Shown piece after piece: positions 16,039 through 25,292 of a DNA stretch of 64,000 nt; positions within the stretch are counted from its first letter, which is position 1, and every line of letters starts with the position of its first letter. Source of the DNA: JAFDYH01 sp049840875. GTDB taxonomy: Bacteria > Bacteroidota > Bacteroidia > Chitinophagales > Chitinophagaceae. The position numbers and the translations under genes were made by a program. Below the pieces are notes generated by a model. That model ran no database searches. It saw nothing but the letters and a program-made list of their open reading frames with translations, and was not told where the DNA came from. Where the stretch lies: NCBI GenBank assembly GCA_049840875.1, contig JASGJE010000011.1:682001-746000 (forward strand). The letters are read 5' to 3'.

Positions 16039-18021
16039 TTGAAAAAAAATCTTCTCGTTATTGCATTTCTTTTTTTCGTTGTCAATGGCATCGCACAACC
16101 CTTCAACGTCGATAGCCTGCGGAAAAAGATAGAAACGTCAAACCCGGATACCGTGCGGGTGCGGATGCTTGGCACTTTATCTACTTACTATAATCACAAT
16201 CATCTCGACAGCGGGTTTTATTTTGTAAGACAAATGATCACGCTTTCGCAACAATTAAAATATACCTATGGTGAAGCCTGGGGCTTATCTATATTATCCA
16301 CTTCTGCTGATCGCACCGGCGACATGGCAAAATCGCTGGAGATCGCTTTATCCTGCTTACATCTTGCTGAAAAATTAGCATACGGTAAGGAAGAAATGTT
16401 TTGCAGGGCATACACACAATTAGGCGTTGTAAATTTTTTAAATAATCATTACGATCAGTCAAGATCATATTTGCACATTGCCCTGGCGTTTGCAAAAAAA
16501 GTTTATCCGAACGAAACATTCTATTACCAGATCTATTCACATCTTGGTAATACATTTCGCAGGCAAGGTTTACTGGATTCATCTCTGTATTATAATCAAA
16601 AGGCCTATGCCCTCTCCTTGCATTCAAACGTAGTATTCTTTTTTCCCTATGTCAGAAATTGTTATGGCGATATTGAGACGGCGCTCGGTAAAATGTCTGA
16701 CGCTATACAGTTCTACCATTCAGCTATAGCCGAAGGATTACGCGTAAATCATCAGTTCCAATTATCTTATTCCTACAGCCAGATATCTGCTGTTTTTAAT
16801 AAAATCGGCAAGCCCGACTCTTGTATCTACTTTGCCAAAAAATCACTTGAACTTTCGCAGCGTTATTATTTCGGAACGTTTATCCCGGAGGCGGCAAATC
16901 AATTGGCCCTGGCGTTTGAAACTTTACATCAGCCCGACAGCGCACTGAAATATCTGCGCATTACAATGGATGTAAAAGATAAAGTAATGAATCAAACCAA
17001 GCAGCAACAATTTCAGTTACTTGAATTTGAAGAGCAGCAACGAAAAGAAAAACTGCTTGCCGAAAACCAGGAATTTAAAAACAAAGTGAGAACGGTAGTA
17101 CTTATAGCCGCGGTTGTTATTCTGCTGGTGTCAATGATCTTTTTATACAGAAATAATCTTGCAAAACAGAAATCAAATATTCGACTTACTGATAAAACAG
17201 AGCAATTGGAAAAGGCGATGCAGCATCTTCGACAGGCCCAGTCCCAATTGGTACATGCGGAAAAAATGGCTTCTCTCGGAGAACTCACGGCCGGCATTGC
17301 ACATGAAATACAAAACCCACTGAATTTCGTAAATAATTTTGCTGAGATAAACAGGGATCTGATCGGCGAATTAAAAGAAGAAATTAAAAAAGGAAATATT
17401 GGAGAGGTAAGTGCGATAGCAGATGACATTGACGCCAACCATGAAAAAATAAATCATCATGGCAAAAGGGCTGACGCAATCGTAAAAGGAATGCTGCAAC
17501 ATAGCCGGCGTGACAGCGGTACAAAAGAGCTGACCGACATAAACAGATTGGCGGATGAATATCTCAGGTTATCCTATCAGGGCCTTCGTGCAAAGGATAA
17601 ATCATTCAACGCCGTGATGAAAACAGATTTTGACAAAAGCATTGACAAGATTAACATCATTCCACAGGATATTGGCAGAGTGCTTTTGAATTTATATAAC
17701 AATGCGTTCTATGCAGCCGCCCTGCCTTCCAAAGGAGGGTTCTCAGACTCCGATAAACGTATTGATCCTACAATATGGGTAAGCACAAAAAAGCTTGGCG
17801 ATAAAGTTTTGATTTCAGTTCGTGATAATGGCGATGGTATTCCGAAAAACACTATTGATAAAATATTTCAACCATTTTTTACCACCAAACCAGCAGGCCA
17901 GGGAACAGGATTGGGATTATCATTAAGCTACGACATCATCAAGGCGCATGGTGGTGAAATAAAAGTGGAAACAGAAGAAGGAAAAGGTTCTGAATTTATT
18001 ATTACGTTACCTGTTGTATAA
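16039..18021 (+). CDS. TPR sensor histidine kinase (array member 8, last)
   Basis: 660 residues, starting at a TTG codon that gives the signal peptide MKKNLLVIAFLFFVVNGIAQ; no in-frame ATG would preserve it. TPR-like repeats are followed by a membrane span at about 349-369 and a kinase core with His422, DNGDGIP and GTGLGLS. The phospho-acceptor region reads VHAEKMASLGE, and the region after the H-box differs (NFAEINRDLIGEL). The ATPase loop carries LPSKGGFSDSDKRIDP, the same insertion as member 7, and the following strand region is nearly identical in DNA to member 7. The pair therefore probably arose by duplication after the insertion. The gap to member 7 (29 bp) is the largest in the array. 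The gene converges on the CE4/CE15 gene with 11 bp between stops. Confidence 0.9.
   Translation: MKKNLLVIAFLFFVVNGIAQPFNVDSLRKKIETSNPDTVRVRMLGTLSTYYNHNHLDSGFYFVRQMITLSQQLKYTYGEAWGLSILSTSADRTGDMAKSLEIALSCLHLAEKLAYGKEEMFCRAYTQLGVVNFLNNHYDQSRSYLHIALAFAKKVYPNETFYYQIYSHLGNTFRRQGLLDSSLYYNQKAYALSLHSNVVFFFPYVRNCYGDIETALGKMSDAIQFYHSAIAEGLRVNHQFQLSYSYSQISAVFNKIGKPDSCIYFAKKSLELSQRYYFGTFIPEAANQLALAFETLHQPDSALKYLRITMDVKDKVMNQTKQQQFQLLEFEEQQRKEKLLAENQEFKNKVRTVVLIAAVVILLVSMIFLYRNNLAKQKSNIRLTDKTEQLEKAMQHLRQAQSQLVHAEKMASLGELTAGIAHEIQNPLNFVNNFAEINRDLIGELKEEIKKGNIGEVSAIADDIDANHEKINHHGKRADAIVKGMLQHSRRDSGTKELTDINRLADEYLRLSYQGLRAKDKSFNAVMKTDFDKSIDKINIIPQDIGRVLLNLYNNAFYAAALPSKGGFSDSDKRIDPTIWVSTKKLGDKVLISVRDNGDGIPKNTIDKIFQPFFTTKPAGQGTGLGLSLSYDIIKAHGGEIKVETEEGKGSEFIITLPVV
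17719..17753 (+). repeat. LPSKG-type in-frame insertion in kinase 8
   Basis: The block includes CCTGCCTTCCAAAGGAGGG, whose CCTTCC/GGAGGG ends form a small hairpin. It is at the same position as in member 7 and differs from it by a few substitutions. Confidence 0.5.
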
Positions 18022-18032
18022 TTCGTGGTTGT

Positions 18033-20123
18033 TTATTTAAAATATCTTGATGCCCATTCTAAAAAATAAGGCCAGTTTGGTCCGGTTGTATGTCCGCCAC
18101 TATGTTGCCTGAATGCAATATCTCCTTCTATCAATCCATTTTCCATTGGCGGAAATTCAGTTGTGCCCAAATCTTTTTTACCTAAAAGTTTATATACCGG
18201 TCCTGCATTCACGCCGGTTAAAAACATTCCTCTCGCATCCACCCATTGTCCTTCTACCGTTGGCGAACCTACGCTGATAAAAACAGGTCGCGGTGCGCAT
18301 AAAGCCAGTAACTCGTGTGCATCTACTGGTAAATCATTTGGCGTTTTTGGTCCTGCATATTTAATAAAATTTCCGGCAAACCAATGATACTCTCCGGAAC
18401 CTGCAAGATTTTCTACCTGCTCACCAAATACACGGCGAAGAATTTTCGTACCGCCGGCTCCTGATGAACCTATAAATCCTATAGCGATCCGGGAATCATA
18501 AGCCATTGCAACTACTGCCGCTTTACCATAACGGGACAATCCCTCAATAGCAATCTTCTTTGCATCGACAGATTTATCTGTTTCAAAATAATCAATAGCC
18601 CGACTGGCGCCCCATGCCCATGCACGCAAGGCGCCCCAATCATCTGCTTTGCGTGGTTGACCTTTATTTACCAATCCGATAATTCCTTCTGTCAACCCCG
18701 CACCGTTATCCGCTTGAAAACTTGTTGGAATAATTATCGCATAACCCCAACCTTTAGATAGCACTTGTTCCTGCCAGCTTTTTACCACTGGCGTACCCGG
18801 CGGTGGATCAGGAAAGCGAAACCACGGTGGAAAAACAAAAGAAAATTCCATGACTACCGGCACAGGTGTTTTACTATCTGCCGGTATTGTCAATGAAAGA
18901 TCAATATCGGCTTTACCTTGTAGGTAACTTGAATTATCTGTATGTCCAACCAACTTCTTCGTGATCGCATGAATGCCACCAATAATAGTATCCGTTGAAG
19001 TTATAATCTGCCAGGTTACTTTAGGAACATTCTTCGGAACACGGCCGTAAACTTCTTTATCAAAATCTTCTTCTATCTCAGCCCTTCTTTTCTTCCACCA
19101 CATATCCGTTGTTGTTACTTTCTTTCCATTTTTTAAAATCAACGGATCAGGAATCGAGGAATAAGGATTGGCTTTTGATTCATCTGTATTTGCAGCATCA
19201 GGAGCTTGCGGATTGCCGGAAGGACCTTTTCTTGTTGAAGTGATATGAAGCAATTGCAGCATTTTCGCATAATCAGCTTCCGTTGCTTTTTGTGTAGCAA
19301 TACGAACACTGTCTCGATGCTGCCAATCCTTTATATACTCCGCAACCTCAAGCATCGGCGCCACCCAAATATCTTTTTGATTATCTTTTAAAAAATGAAG
19401 CAACTGGCTGTGTGCCTCTAATGAAACGTTGATTGCATGTTCGCCGCCTACGCCATGGAAAAGAAATACCAATAAGGAATTTGTACTCATTGCTTTCTTT
19501 ACCAGTTCAATCATCTGATCTCCTGATTCACCGTTCATAGCATAGCAATCTGTATTGTATAGATCCACTTCATTTATCCGGTGCATTTCGTGACGCACCG
19601 CTCGTGCTGCTACAAAATCATTCTTCATACCGTTCATGAATGATGAATCACCGATTTTCATATCGCCACAGGTGTAAGCAAACGTTCTTTTTGTTTTTCC
19701 ATCAATCGCTTCGAGGAAAATGTTAGTCATTCTCGTTTCATCTACCATTCGCCTGACTGAATAGTTATTCATATCATAGTCTTTCGATACCCATTCACGT
19801 CCAGTACCGCCGATACAGGGATGGAATAGAGTGTGATTACCTAATTCATAACCTTTAGCCGCAGCCTTCCTCCAATCGGCAATACGTTTACTGCAGGCTG
19901 GTGAGTAAGCGGTAAGATAAAATGTTGCCTTCATGTCCAATGAATCGAGCAAAGGAATTACATGATCGAGGTGTGTGTTCAATGCATCATCATAAGTCAA
20001 CACTACCGCACATTTCTTTCCCGGCCACGGCGAAAAACTTTGGGCTGATAGATTTCCAATTGCGAAAACAGCAATTACCAGGTAAACTATTTTCTGTAGC
20101 AAATTTTCTTTTAAACAACTCAT
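18033..20123 (-). CDS. Secreted polysaccharide deacetylase-CE15 glucuronoyl esterase fusion
   Basis: 696 residues with a signal peptide (to about LSAQ, residue 28). Residues about 35-280 form a NodB/CE4-like deacetylase fold with the TYDDA motif for base and metal Asp and the GNHTLFHP metal-binding histidines. Residues about 310-696 form a CE15 4-O-methyl-glucuronoyl methylesterase domain with the nucleophile elbow GLSRYGK (Ser530) and a C-terminal catalytic His678 in GGHTTGPNW. CE15 enzymes cut the ester between lignin alcohols and xylan glucuronate; the CE4-like half may remove acetyl groups. Joining both in one chain fits concerted removal of xylan decorations. The gene follows the acetylesterase gene by 18 bp, in one operon with it. 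The substrate of the CE4 part is inferred. Confidence 0.85.
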   Translation of the reverse strand: MSCLKENLLQKIVYLVIAVFAIGNLSAQSFSPWPGKKCAVVLTYDDALNTHLDHVIPLLDSLDMKATFYLTAYSPACSKRIADWRKAAAKGYELGNHTLFHPCIGGTGREWVSKDYDMNNYSVRRMVDETRMTNIFLEAIDGKTKRTFAYTCGDMKIGDSSFMNGMKNDFVAARAVRHEMHRINEVDLYNTDCYAMNGESGDQMIELVKKAMSTNSLLVFLFHGVGGEHAINVSLEAHSQLLHFLKDNQKDIWVAPMLEVAEYIKDWQHRDSVRIATQKATEADYAKMLQLLHITSTRKGPSGNPQAPDAANTDESKANPYSSIPDPLILKNGKKVTTTDMWWKKRRAEIEEDFDKEVYGRVPKNVPKVTWQIITSTDTIIGGIHAITKKLVGHTDNSSYLQGKADIDLSLTIPADSKTPVPVVMEFSFVFPPWFRFPDPPPGTPVVKSWQEQVLSKGWGYAIIIPTSFQADNGAGLTEGIIGLVNKGQPRKADDWGALRAWAWGASRAIDYFETDKSVDAKKIAIEGLSRYGKAAVVAMAYDSRIAIGFIGSSGAGGTKILRRVFGEQVENLAGSGEYHWFAGNFIKYAGPKTPNDLPVDAHELLALCAPRPVFISVGSPTVEGQWVDARGMFLTGVNAGPVYKLLGKKDLGTTEFPPMENGLIEGDIAFRQHSGGHTTGPNWPYFLEWASRYFK

Positions 20124-20141
20124 ACAAATAATTTTAGTCTA

Positions 20142-22070
20142 TTATTTCGCTTGTGCTTCAAATGGCGAAGCCGGTAATCCTTCTTTGTTACAAAGATTCG
20201 CTCCTGCCGGATTATCAGCCCATGCGTATCGAACATAAACCGGCTCGGCTACCTTATCGCTCCAAACAATGATTTTATCGCCTTCAATTTTTGCATTGGC
20301 CCATGTAAACTTTTTATCCGTCCCGGCTATTGCCAACTGCTTTAACTCGTCACCATCATTTGTTTTCAGGCCTGAACCAGTATTGGTAAAATTGATTATT
20401 ACTTTATTTCCGTCAACAGATGCTGACTGATATAAAGGACCGGAGTAAACAATATTTTCACTGTAAGCAACTTTCTCAGCTGCTAATGCTAATCGGTAGC
20501 CGACATCTTTTTTATTCAACGGATGTATATCATTCCATTCGCCCAGCCCGATTGTCACCGCCATGCCAGTATTTGGAACAGAAAGTGTTGTTAATTGCGC
20601 ATTCCTCAATTCAGCCCATCTGCTTTCAGAAGGCAGATAATTTACTTCCATAAAATCCGGCAACTGCACATACAAAAATGGCAGCGATGCGTTGCCACAT
20701 TGCTTGCGCCAATCATTAATCAATGCCGGTAATAAACGATTATACAATGACGGCTCATTGGCATTTGCTTCACCCTGGTACCATAAAAATCCTTTTGTTG
20801 TATAATTCTTTACAGGCGCTAACATTGCATTATATAGAGCAGTCGGTTGATATTGTAACGAAATAGTTTCAACATATTGCACCGGAGGAAATACCTGGCC
20901 AACTTTATACAACCACTCTCCTTTTAAATCCACTGTATCTTTTGCAGTTGCGATGTAATAAGGCTTACCTGGCACAAACCCACCTTTTCCTGAAAAATTG
21001 GAAACACGAACCGTTATAATATTTTTTCCCGGTTTTAAAATACCGGAAGAGATTTCATATCGCCTCGGCGGATATTGATATGTGATGTTGCCAACTAATT
21101 TCCCATTGATGTAAATTTCATCTGCATCGATAATGCGTCCCATGAATAGTTTAGCTGGTACATCAGGCATGCCGGAGGGTAATTCAATCTCCTTACGATA
21201 CCACACAACGCCATCAAGATCTTTTATCCCCTGGTCTTCCCAATAGCCGGGTATCATTATTTTATTCCAGCCTTTTAGTTCATAAGAAAGATCGTACCAT
21301 TTTATATTTTCTGAAAGTCCCTTATCATCATCACGTTTAGGGCTATTGGCTAAATTAATTGCTGCAGCCTTCCTGTTAATGTTATTTACAGTTGCAGTGT
21401 CTTTATTCTTTTTGACAGTGTTGATTATATCCGGAAACTTATTTAACCCATCTTCACTTATCCATGCTTGTATGGGAGTGCCACCTACACTTGCGTTAAT
21501 CAACCCGATCGGCACTTTGTATTTTTCGTAAATCGTTTTTGCAAAAAAATAAGCAGTAGCAGAAAACTGAAGAACGTCTTTTGATACAGCAGATTTCCAA
21601 TAACTCAGTGGAAGATCGTCAAGCGGATGCATTAAATCGGTTGTCGTCGGAATAAAAAACTGCCTGATTTCATTATACTTTGCATTTGCTATTTCTTCCG
21701 GGTATTTTTCCTTTACTCTCTCCATCGGAAGCACCATATTGGATTGGCCAGAGCATATCCAAACATCACCAACCAAAATATCTTTCAACGTTATTGTATT
21801 ACTGCCATTAATCTCCATCGTATATGGCCCACCTGCTTTCGTTGGTGACAACAACACAGTCCATTTGCCGTCTGTAGCAGCTACTGTTTTATAATTCTTA
21901 TCATTAAAATGAATTCTGATTTTTTCGCCTTTGCTTGCCCAGCCCCAAATTTTTACAGGTACATCGCGTTGCAATACCATACTATCACGTACCAACGCTG
22001 GTAACCTGATCTGCGCGGTTGCGTTGACCGATAATAAAAAAGCAATCATTAAAAAAGAGAGATATCTCAT
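20142..22070 (-). CDS. Sialate O-acetylesterase-family (SASA) carbohydrate acetylesterase
   Basis: 642 residues with signal peptide MRYLSFLMIAFLLSVNATAQ. It is an SGNH-type esterase with the nucleophile block SGQSNM near residue 105, the WYQGEAN block in the middle and the C-terminal Asp/His block (WNDIHPLNKKDVG). A GH2-like jelly-roll sugar-binding insert (about residues 275-375, from VVWYRKEIELP to NIITVRVSN) splits the esterase domain, as in known xylan and rhamnogalacturonan acetylesterases of Bacteroidota. In this xylan locus it probably removes acetyl groups from xylan or xylo-oligosaccharides. The gene starts 13 bp after the GH43 stop, so both are probably on one transcript. Confidence 0.88.
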   Translation of the reverse strand: MRYLSFLMIAFLLSVNATAQIRLPALVRDSMVLQRDVPVKIWGWASKGEKIRIHFNDKNYKTVAATDGKWTVLLSPTKAGGPYTMEINGSNTITLKDILVGDVWICSGQSNMVLPMERVKEKYPEEIANAKYNEIRQFFIPTTTDLMHPLDDLPLSYWKSAVSKDVLQFSATAYFFAKTIYEKYKVPIGLINASVGGTPIQAWISEDGLNKFPDIINTVKKNKDTATVNNINRKAAAINLANSPKRDDDKGLSENIKWYDLSYELKGWNKIMIPGYWEDQGIKDLDGVVWYRKEIELPSGMPDVPAKLFMGRIIDADEIYINGKLVGNITYQYPPRRYEISSGILKPGKNIITVRVSNFSGKGGFVPGKPYYIATAKDTVDLKGEWLYKVGQVFPPVQYVETISLQYQPTALYNAMLAPVKNYTTKGFLWYQGEANANEPSLYNRLLPALINDWRKQCGNASLPFLYVQLPDFMEVNYLPSESRWAELRNAQLTTLSVPNTGMAVTIGLGEWNDIHPLNKKDVGYRLALAAEKVAYSENIVYSGPLYQSASVDGNKVIINFTNTGSGLKTNDGDELKQLAIAGTDKKFTWANAKIEGDKIIVWSDKVAEPVYVRYAWADNPAGANLCNKEGLPASPFEAQAK

Positions 22071-22083
22071 TTGATCGCCAGTA

Positions 22084-23172
22084 TTACTTAAATGGATTTA
22101 TTGTTTGAATAGAACCATCATCATTATATTTCAGCTCCGTCACTTTTACATTGCGTAAATGAGTTTTTCCCGACAGTTGTACGTCGTGATAAAACAAATA
22201 CCACTTGCCACCGATCTCTACTATTGAATGATGATTCGTCCAGCCTTCAACAGGCTTTAGTATCACACCCTGGTAAGTAAACGGCCCATAAGGGCTATCG
22301 CCTGTAGCATAGCAAATAAAATGAGTATCACCGGTGGAATAAGAAAAATAATACTTGCCTTTATACTTGTGCATCCACGATGCTTCGAAAAATCGCTTGT
22401 CATTATCTTTTTCGTAAAAAGGTTTACCATCTTTTCCAACAATGCTTACTTCTTTCACCTCTCCGGTAAAACTTTTCATGTCTTTGTTGAGTTTCGCAAC
22501 TCGTGGTAGAATAGCAATATCTTCCAGCTTCCTGTTCTTTGCTGAAGAATCATACTTATTGTTATTCCATCGCTGTAGTTGTCCGCCCCAAATACCACCA
22601 AAATACATGTAGAACGAACCATCATCATCTTTGAATACGCAAGGATCGATACTGTAACTGCCTTTTATCGGTTGTGCTTCTGCAACGAATGGCCCCTGAG
22701 GGTTTTTGCCTGTTGCAACGCCAATTCTGAAAACATCTTGCTTGTCTTTTGCCGGAAAATAGAGATAGTAAATGCCATTTGCATAAGCAGCATCTGGCGC
22801 CCATAGTTGCCGGCCAGCCCATGGAATATCTTTCAGATGCAATGCAATTCCATTATCGGTAACAGCACCCCCAACTGAATCCATTGAAAGAATGTGATAG
22901 TCCATCATGTTGAAATGACTGCCGAGATCATCTTCAGGTATTCCGGTTGCTGTATCATGAGAGGGGTAAATGTAAATTTTTCCGTTAAATACGTGAGCTG
23001 AAGGATCGGCTGTATAGATATTGGATACAAGTGGTTGTGAAAGATATTCTTTCTTTTTCACCACCAATGTATCTTTTGGTTTTTCAACAACAGCCGTATT
23101 CGTTTCATTATTACAAGCTGATAACAATAGTACAGCGACTACAACAGCAAGCATCGTTGAATGCAGTTTCAT
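22084..23172 (-). CDS. GH43-family glycosidase lipoprotein (xylosidase/arabinofuranosidase type)
   Basis: The start is placed at the ATG at 23172, giving a lipoprotein signal peptide (AVLLLSACNNE, lipobox Cys) and about 362 residues. A longer frame from 23217 would run through a clear promoter box at 23202-23209. A five-bladed propeller of GH43 type is indicated by the catalytic base Asp in TADPSAHVF, the pKa-tuning Asp in SIDPCVFKDDDG and the acid Glu in FEASWMHKYKGKYYFSYSTG. Such enzymes release xylose or arabinose from xylan oligosaccharides; which sugar is preferred cannot be told here. It is the first gene of a probable operon with the two esterases. Confidence 0.88.
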   Translation of the reverse strand: MKLHSTMLAVVVAVLLLSACNNETNTAVVEKPKDTLVVKKKEYLSQPLVSNIYTADPSAHVFNGKIYIYPSHDTATGIPEDDLGSHFNMMDYHILSMDSVGGAVTDNGIALHLKDIPWAGRQLWAPDAAYANGIYYLYFPAKDKQDVFRIGVATGKNPQGPFVAEAQPIKGSYSIDPCVFKDDDGSFYMYFGGIWGGQLQRWNNNKYDSSAKNRKLEDIAILPRVAKLNKDMKSFTGEVKEVSIVGKDGKPFYEKDNDKRFFEASWMHKYKGKYYFSYSTGDTHFICYATGDSPYGPFTYQGVILKPVEGWTNHHSIVEIGGKWYLFYHDVQLSGKTHLRNVKVTELKYNDDGSIQTINPFK

Positions 23173-23201
23173 TTTGCAGAGTTTAAATGTTGAACGTAGG
23201 G

Positions 23202-23209
23202 CAAACTTA
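23202..23209 (-). promoter_or_regulatory. Bacteroidota -7 promoter box for the GH43-esterase operon
   Basis: On the minus strand this reads TAAGTTTG, a perfect match to the TAnnTTTG box of the Bacteroidota housekeeping sigma factor, with a leader of about 25-30 bases to the ATG at 23172. No convincing -33 TTTG is seen at the ideal distance. Confidence 0.5.
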
Positions 23210-23246
23210 TATTTCACAAATAAAAAAGCATGTAACTGACGCTGGC

Positions 23247-24014
23247 TTACGCTTCATCTTCTTCGTCCTTATTTTTTTCTATTGTCCATTTTCCGCCAAC
23301 AAAGTCTCTTTCCATTGAGTATCCATAATTTAAATTGAAAACCTTGTTGAGCGTTTTATCCCGTAATATCATCTGTTCTAATGCGACTAACCTGATATCA
23401 TCCGGCATTTGGTCGCCAGTCAAAAACTGCCAATCGCCGTCTATATTATGAACAACTCTTAATATGGGCTTGTTAAGGTCTAACCATTGTCTCGTTGTAA
23501 ATATTCCTAAATTTTTTGCTTCTCTGAATTTAAATTCACTATTTCTATCGAGCAGAGGCTGGTCATGCAAAAATTTTTTTTCGAAATTTTCTTCCCAGGG
23601 AAATTTATCATTTCTGTCTGTCCAAACAAGCTGAACAGCAGGGAAGTTGACTTCGCTGTAATAGTTTAATGCTGCTCCAAAATAGTCATCTACACTTCTG
23701 CTATCAACTGGCAAAAATTCCGCTCTGCTGTCTCTAAAAATATTACTATAGTTACTATAGGTCTTTATGGTCTCGCCATTTTTTATTAGTTCTGCAACGT
23801 CATTAATGATTTCGTGTCCGAGTTTGTTTGGCAAACCGAAACAAATTATCTCTGGATGCTTATAAGTTTCAAATAGTCCAATGCTGTACGCAAAAGAAGG
23901 AGAATAGTCAGAACCGCTCACCATTATTACTTGTAATCCGTATTTGGCAATGTTGGTTTTTGTCTCAACAAGTAGCTGCTCTTTGCTTATACAATTATGT
24001 TCTTGTTCAGTCAT
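23247..24014 (-). CDS. DUF4262 domain protein
   Basis: 255 residues from the ATG at 24014 (a TTG at 24038 would add eight residues). The N-terminal 150 residues match the DUF4262 pattern: a stretch after the start with the YGLQVIMVSG strand, then SPSFAYSIGLFETYKHPEIICFGLP and a conserved EFLPVD/YYSEVNFPAVQLVWTDRNDKFPWE region. The C-terminal part (ILRVVHNIDGDWQFLTGD) has the shape of a short immunity- or DUF2185-like segment. The molecular function of DUF4262 is unknown to me. The gene lies between uxuA (28 bp upstream end) and GH43 on the same strand but has no evident role in xylan use. It is probably a later arrival. Confidence 0.8.
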   Translation of the reverse strand: MTEQEHNCISKEQLLVETKTNIAKYGLQVIMVSGSDYSPSFAYSIGLFETYKHPEIICFGLPNKLGHEIINDVAELIKNGETIKTYSNYSNIFRDSRAEFLPVDSRSVDDYFGAALNYYSEVNFPAVQLVWTDRNDKFPWEENFEKKFLHDQPLLDRNSEFKFREAKNLGIFTTRQWLDLNKPILRVVHNIDGDWQFLTGDQMPDDIRLVALEQMILRDKTLNKVFNLNYGYSMERDFVGGKWTIEKNKDEEDEA

Positions 24015-24066
24015 TTTGTATCGCTTTGCAGTTAACAATAGTAGGTTTTATGTCAAGGCAAAATCT

Positions 24067-25239
24067 TCACGACAAGCTTCTGCTTATTCCCAATTCCAAT
24101 CCTCTCAATTCTGCCAGTCCTCTCAAACGGCCGATAGCAGAATAGCCAGGATACGTTTTCTTCCCAAGATCATCCAGCATCTGGTGACCATGGTCTGGTC
24201 GCATCGGTATTGAAACATTTCTCCGTTTCATCAACAGCACAATTTCTTTTACAATTTCGTACATATCTGTATCGCCGCCGAGGTGATCTGCTTCATAAAA
24301 ATTTCCTTCCGCATCTCTTTTAGTATTGCGCAAATGCAAAAAATGAACGTGATCTCCAAAGCGTTTCAGCATTCTCGGCAAATCATTATCAGCCCTTGCA
24401 CCGAAGGAACCAGTACAAAAACAAAAACCATTTGCCGATGATGGAACTGCATTCAGTAAGTCAGCGCCGTCTTGCTCCGTACTCATGATTCGTGGCAGAC
24501 CTAATACCGAATAGGGAGGATCATCCGGATGAATAGCCATTTTTAGCCCGCATTCTTCTGCAACAGGAACAACTTGTTTTAAAAAATAAAACAAATGCTC
24601 CTTTAGCTTTTTTGCATCAATGTCTTTGTATCCATTTAGTGCAGATAAAACCTGTTCAGCCGTAAAAGATTCATCGCTTCCCGGCAAACCCAGCATCATG
24701 TTTTGAAAAAGATATTTTTTGTCTTCTTCTGATAGTGACTCAAATTTTATTTTTGCTTTTTGCAATTCTTCAGCGGAATAAGATTTATCTGCGCCTGGAC
24801 GTTTCAACAAAAACAAATCGAAAACGAGATAAGCAGCACGATTAAAATACAAAGCAGTACTACCATCCGTCATTGGGTAGTATATATCTGTGCGCAGCCA
24901 ATCGAGGATCGGCATAAAATTATACGTCACTACTTCCAATCCACATGCAGCTACATTGCGCAAGCTTTCCTTATAGTTATCTATATACAATTTGAAATTT
25001 CCGGATTGCTTTTTTATGTCTTCATGTACGGGTAGGCTTTCAATAACGGTCCAGGTCATTCCTGCATCTTCAATCATTTTTTTTCGTTTGCTGATCTCAT
25101 CTTTTGTCCACACTTCACCAACGGGAACCTGGTGCAAAGCTGTAACAACACCTTCGCAACCTGCCTGGCGGAGATCCGATAAACGCACTGCATCATGAGG
25201 TCCGTACCATCGCATCGTCTGTCGCATTAATCTCGTCAT
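24067..25239 (-). CDS. uxuA: Mannonate dehydratase
   Basis: 390 residues, the usual length for UxuA (EC 4.2.1.8), which dehydrates D-mannonate to 2-keto-3-deoxygluconate in the cytoplasm. Family features are the N-terminal MRWYGPHDAVRLSDLRQAG, the EVWTKDEI region, AIHPDDPP, FCTGSFGARADNDLP, HFLHLRNT and the C-terminal metal-binding MRPDHGHQM. No signal peptide is present. It is the last step in the window of the glucuronate branch: uxaC, then the SDR reductase, then uxuA. It is divergent from GH67 with a 53-bp shared promoter region. The next gene down, DUF4262, starts about 50 bp later. Confidence 0.95.
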   Translation of the reverse strand: MTRLMRQTMRWYGPHDAVRLSDLRQAGCEGVVTALHQVPVGEVWTKDEISKRKKMIEDAGMTWTVIESLPVHEDIKKQSGNFKLYIDNYKESLRNVAACGLEVVTYNFMPILDWLRTDIYYPMTDGSTALYFNRAAYLVFDLFLLKRPGADKSYSAEELQKAKIKFESLSEEDKKYLFQNMMLGLPGSDESFTAEQVLSALNGYKDIDAKKLKEHLFYFLKQVVPVAEECGLKMAIHPDDPPYSVLGLPRIMSTEQDGADLLNAVPSSANGFCFCTGSFGARADNDLPRMLKRFGDHVHFLHLRNTKRDAEGNFYEADHLGGDTDMYEIVKEIVLLMKRRNVSIPMRPDHGHQMLDDLGKKTYPGYSAIGRLRGLAELRGLELGISRSLS

Positions 25240-25292
25240 AATTTTATAAATTTAAACCGATTTATTCCTGCAAGATTACGAAGGCAAATCAT

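Noticed and set aside
1..18021. Kinase array as a phosphorelay of hybrid kinases
   Set aside because: No receiver or Hpt domain is present in any of the eight proteins, so an internal relay cannot be supported.
25240..25292. Regulatory operator between uxuA and GH67
   Set aside because: The 53-bp divergent gap is short and AT-rich, and I saw no convincing palindrome or TAnnTTTG box at correct spacing.
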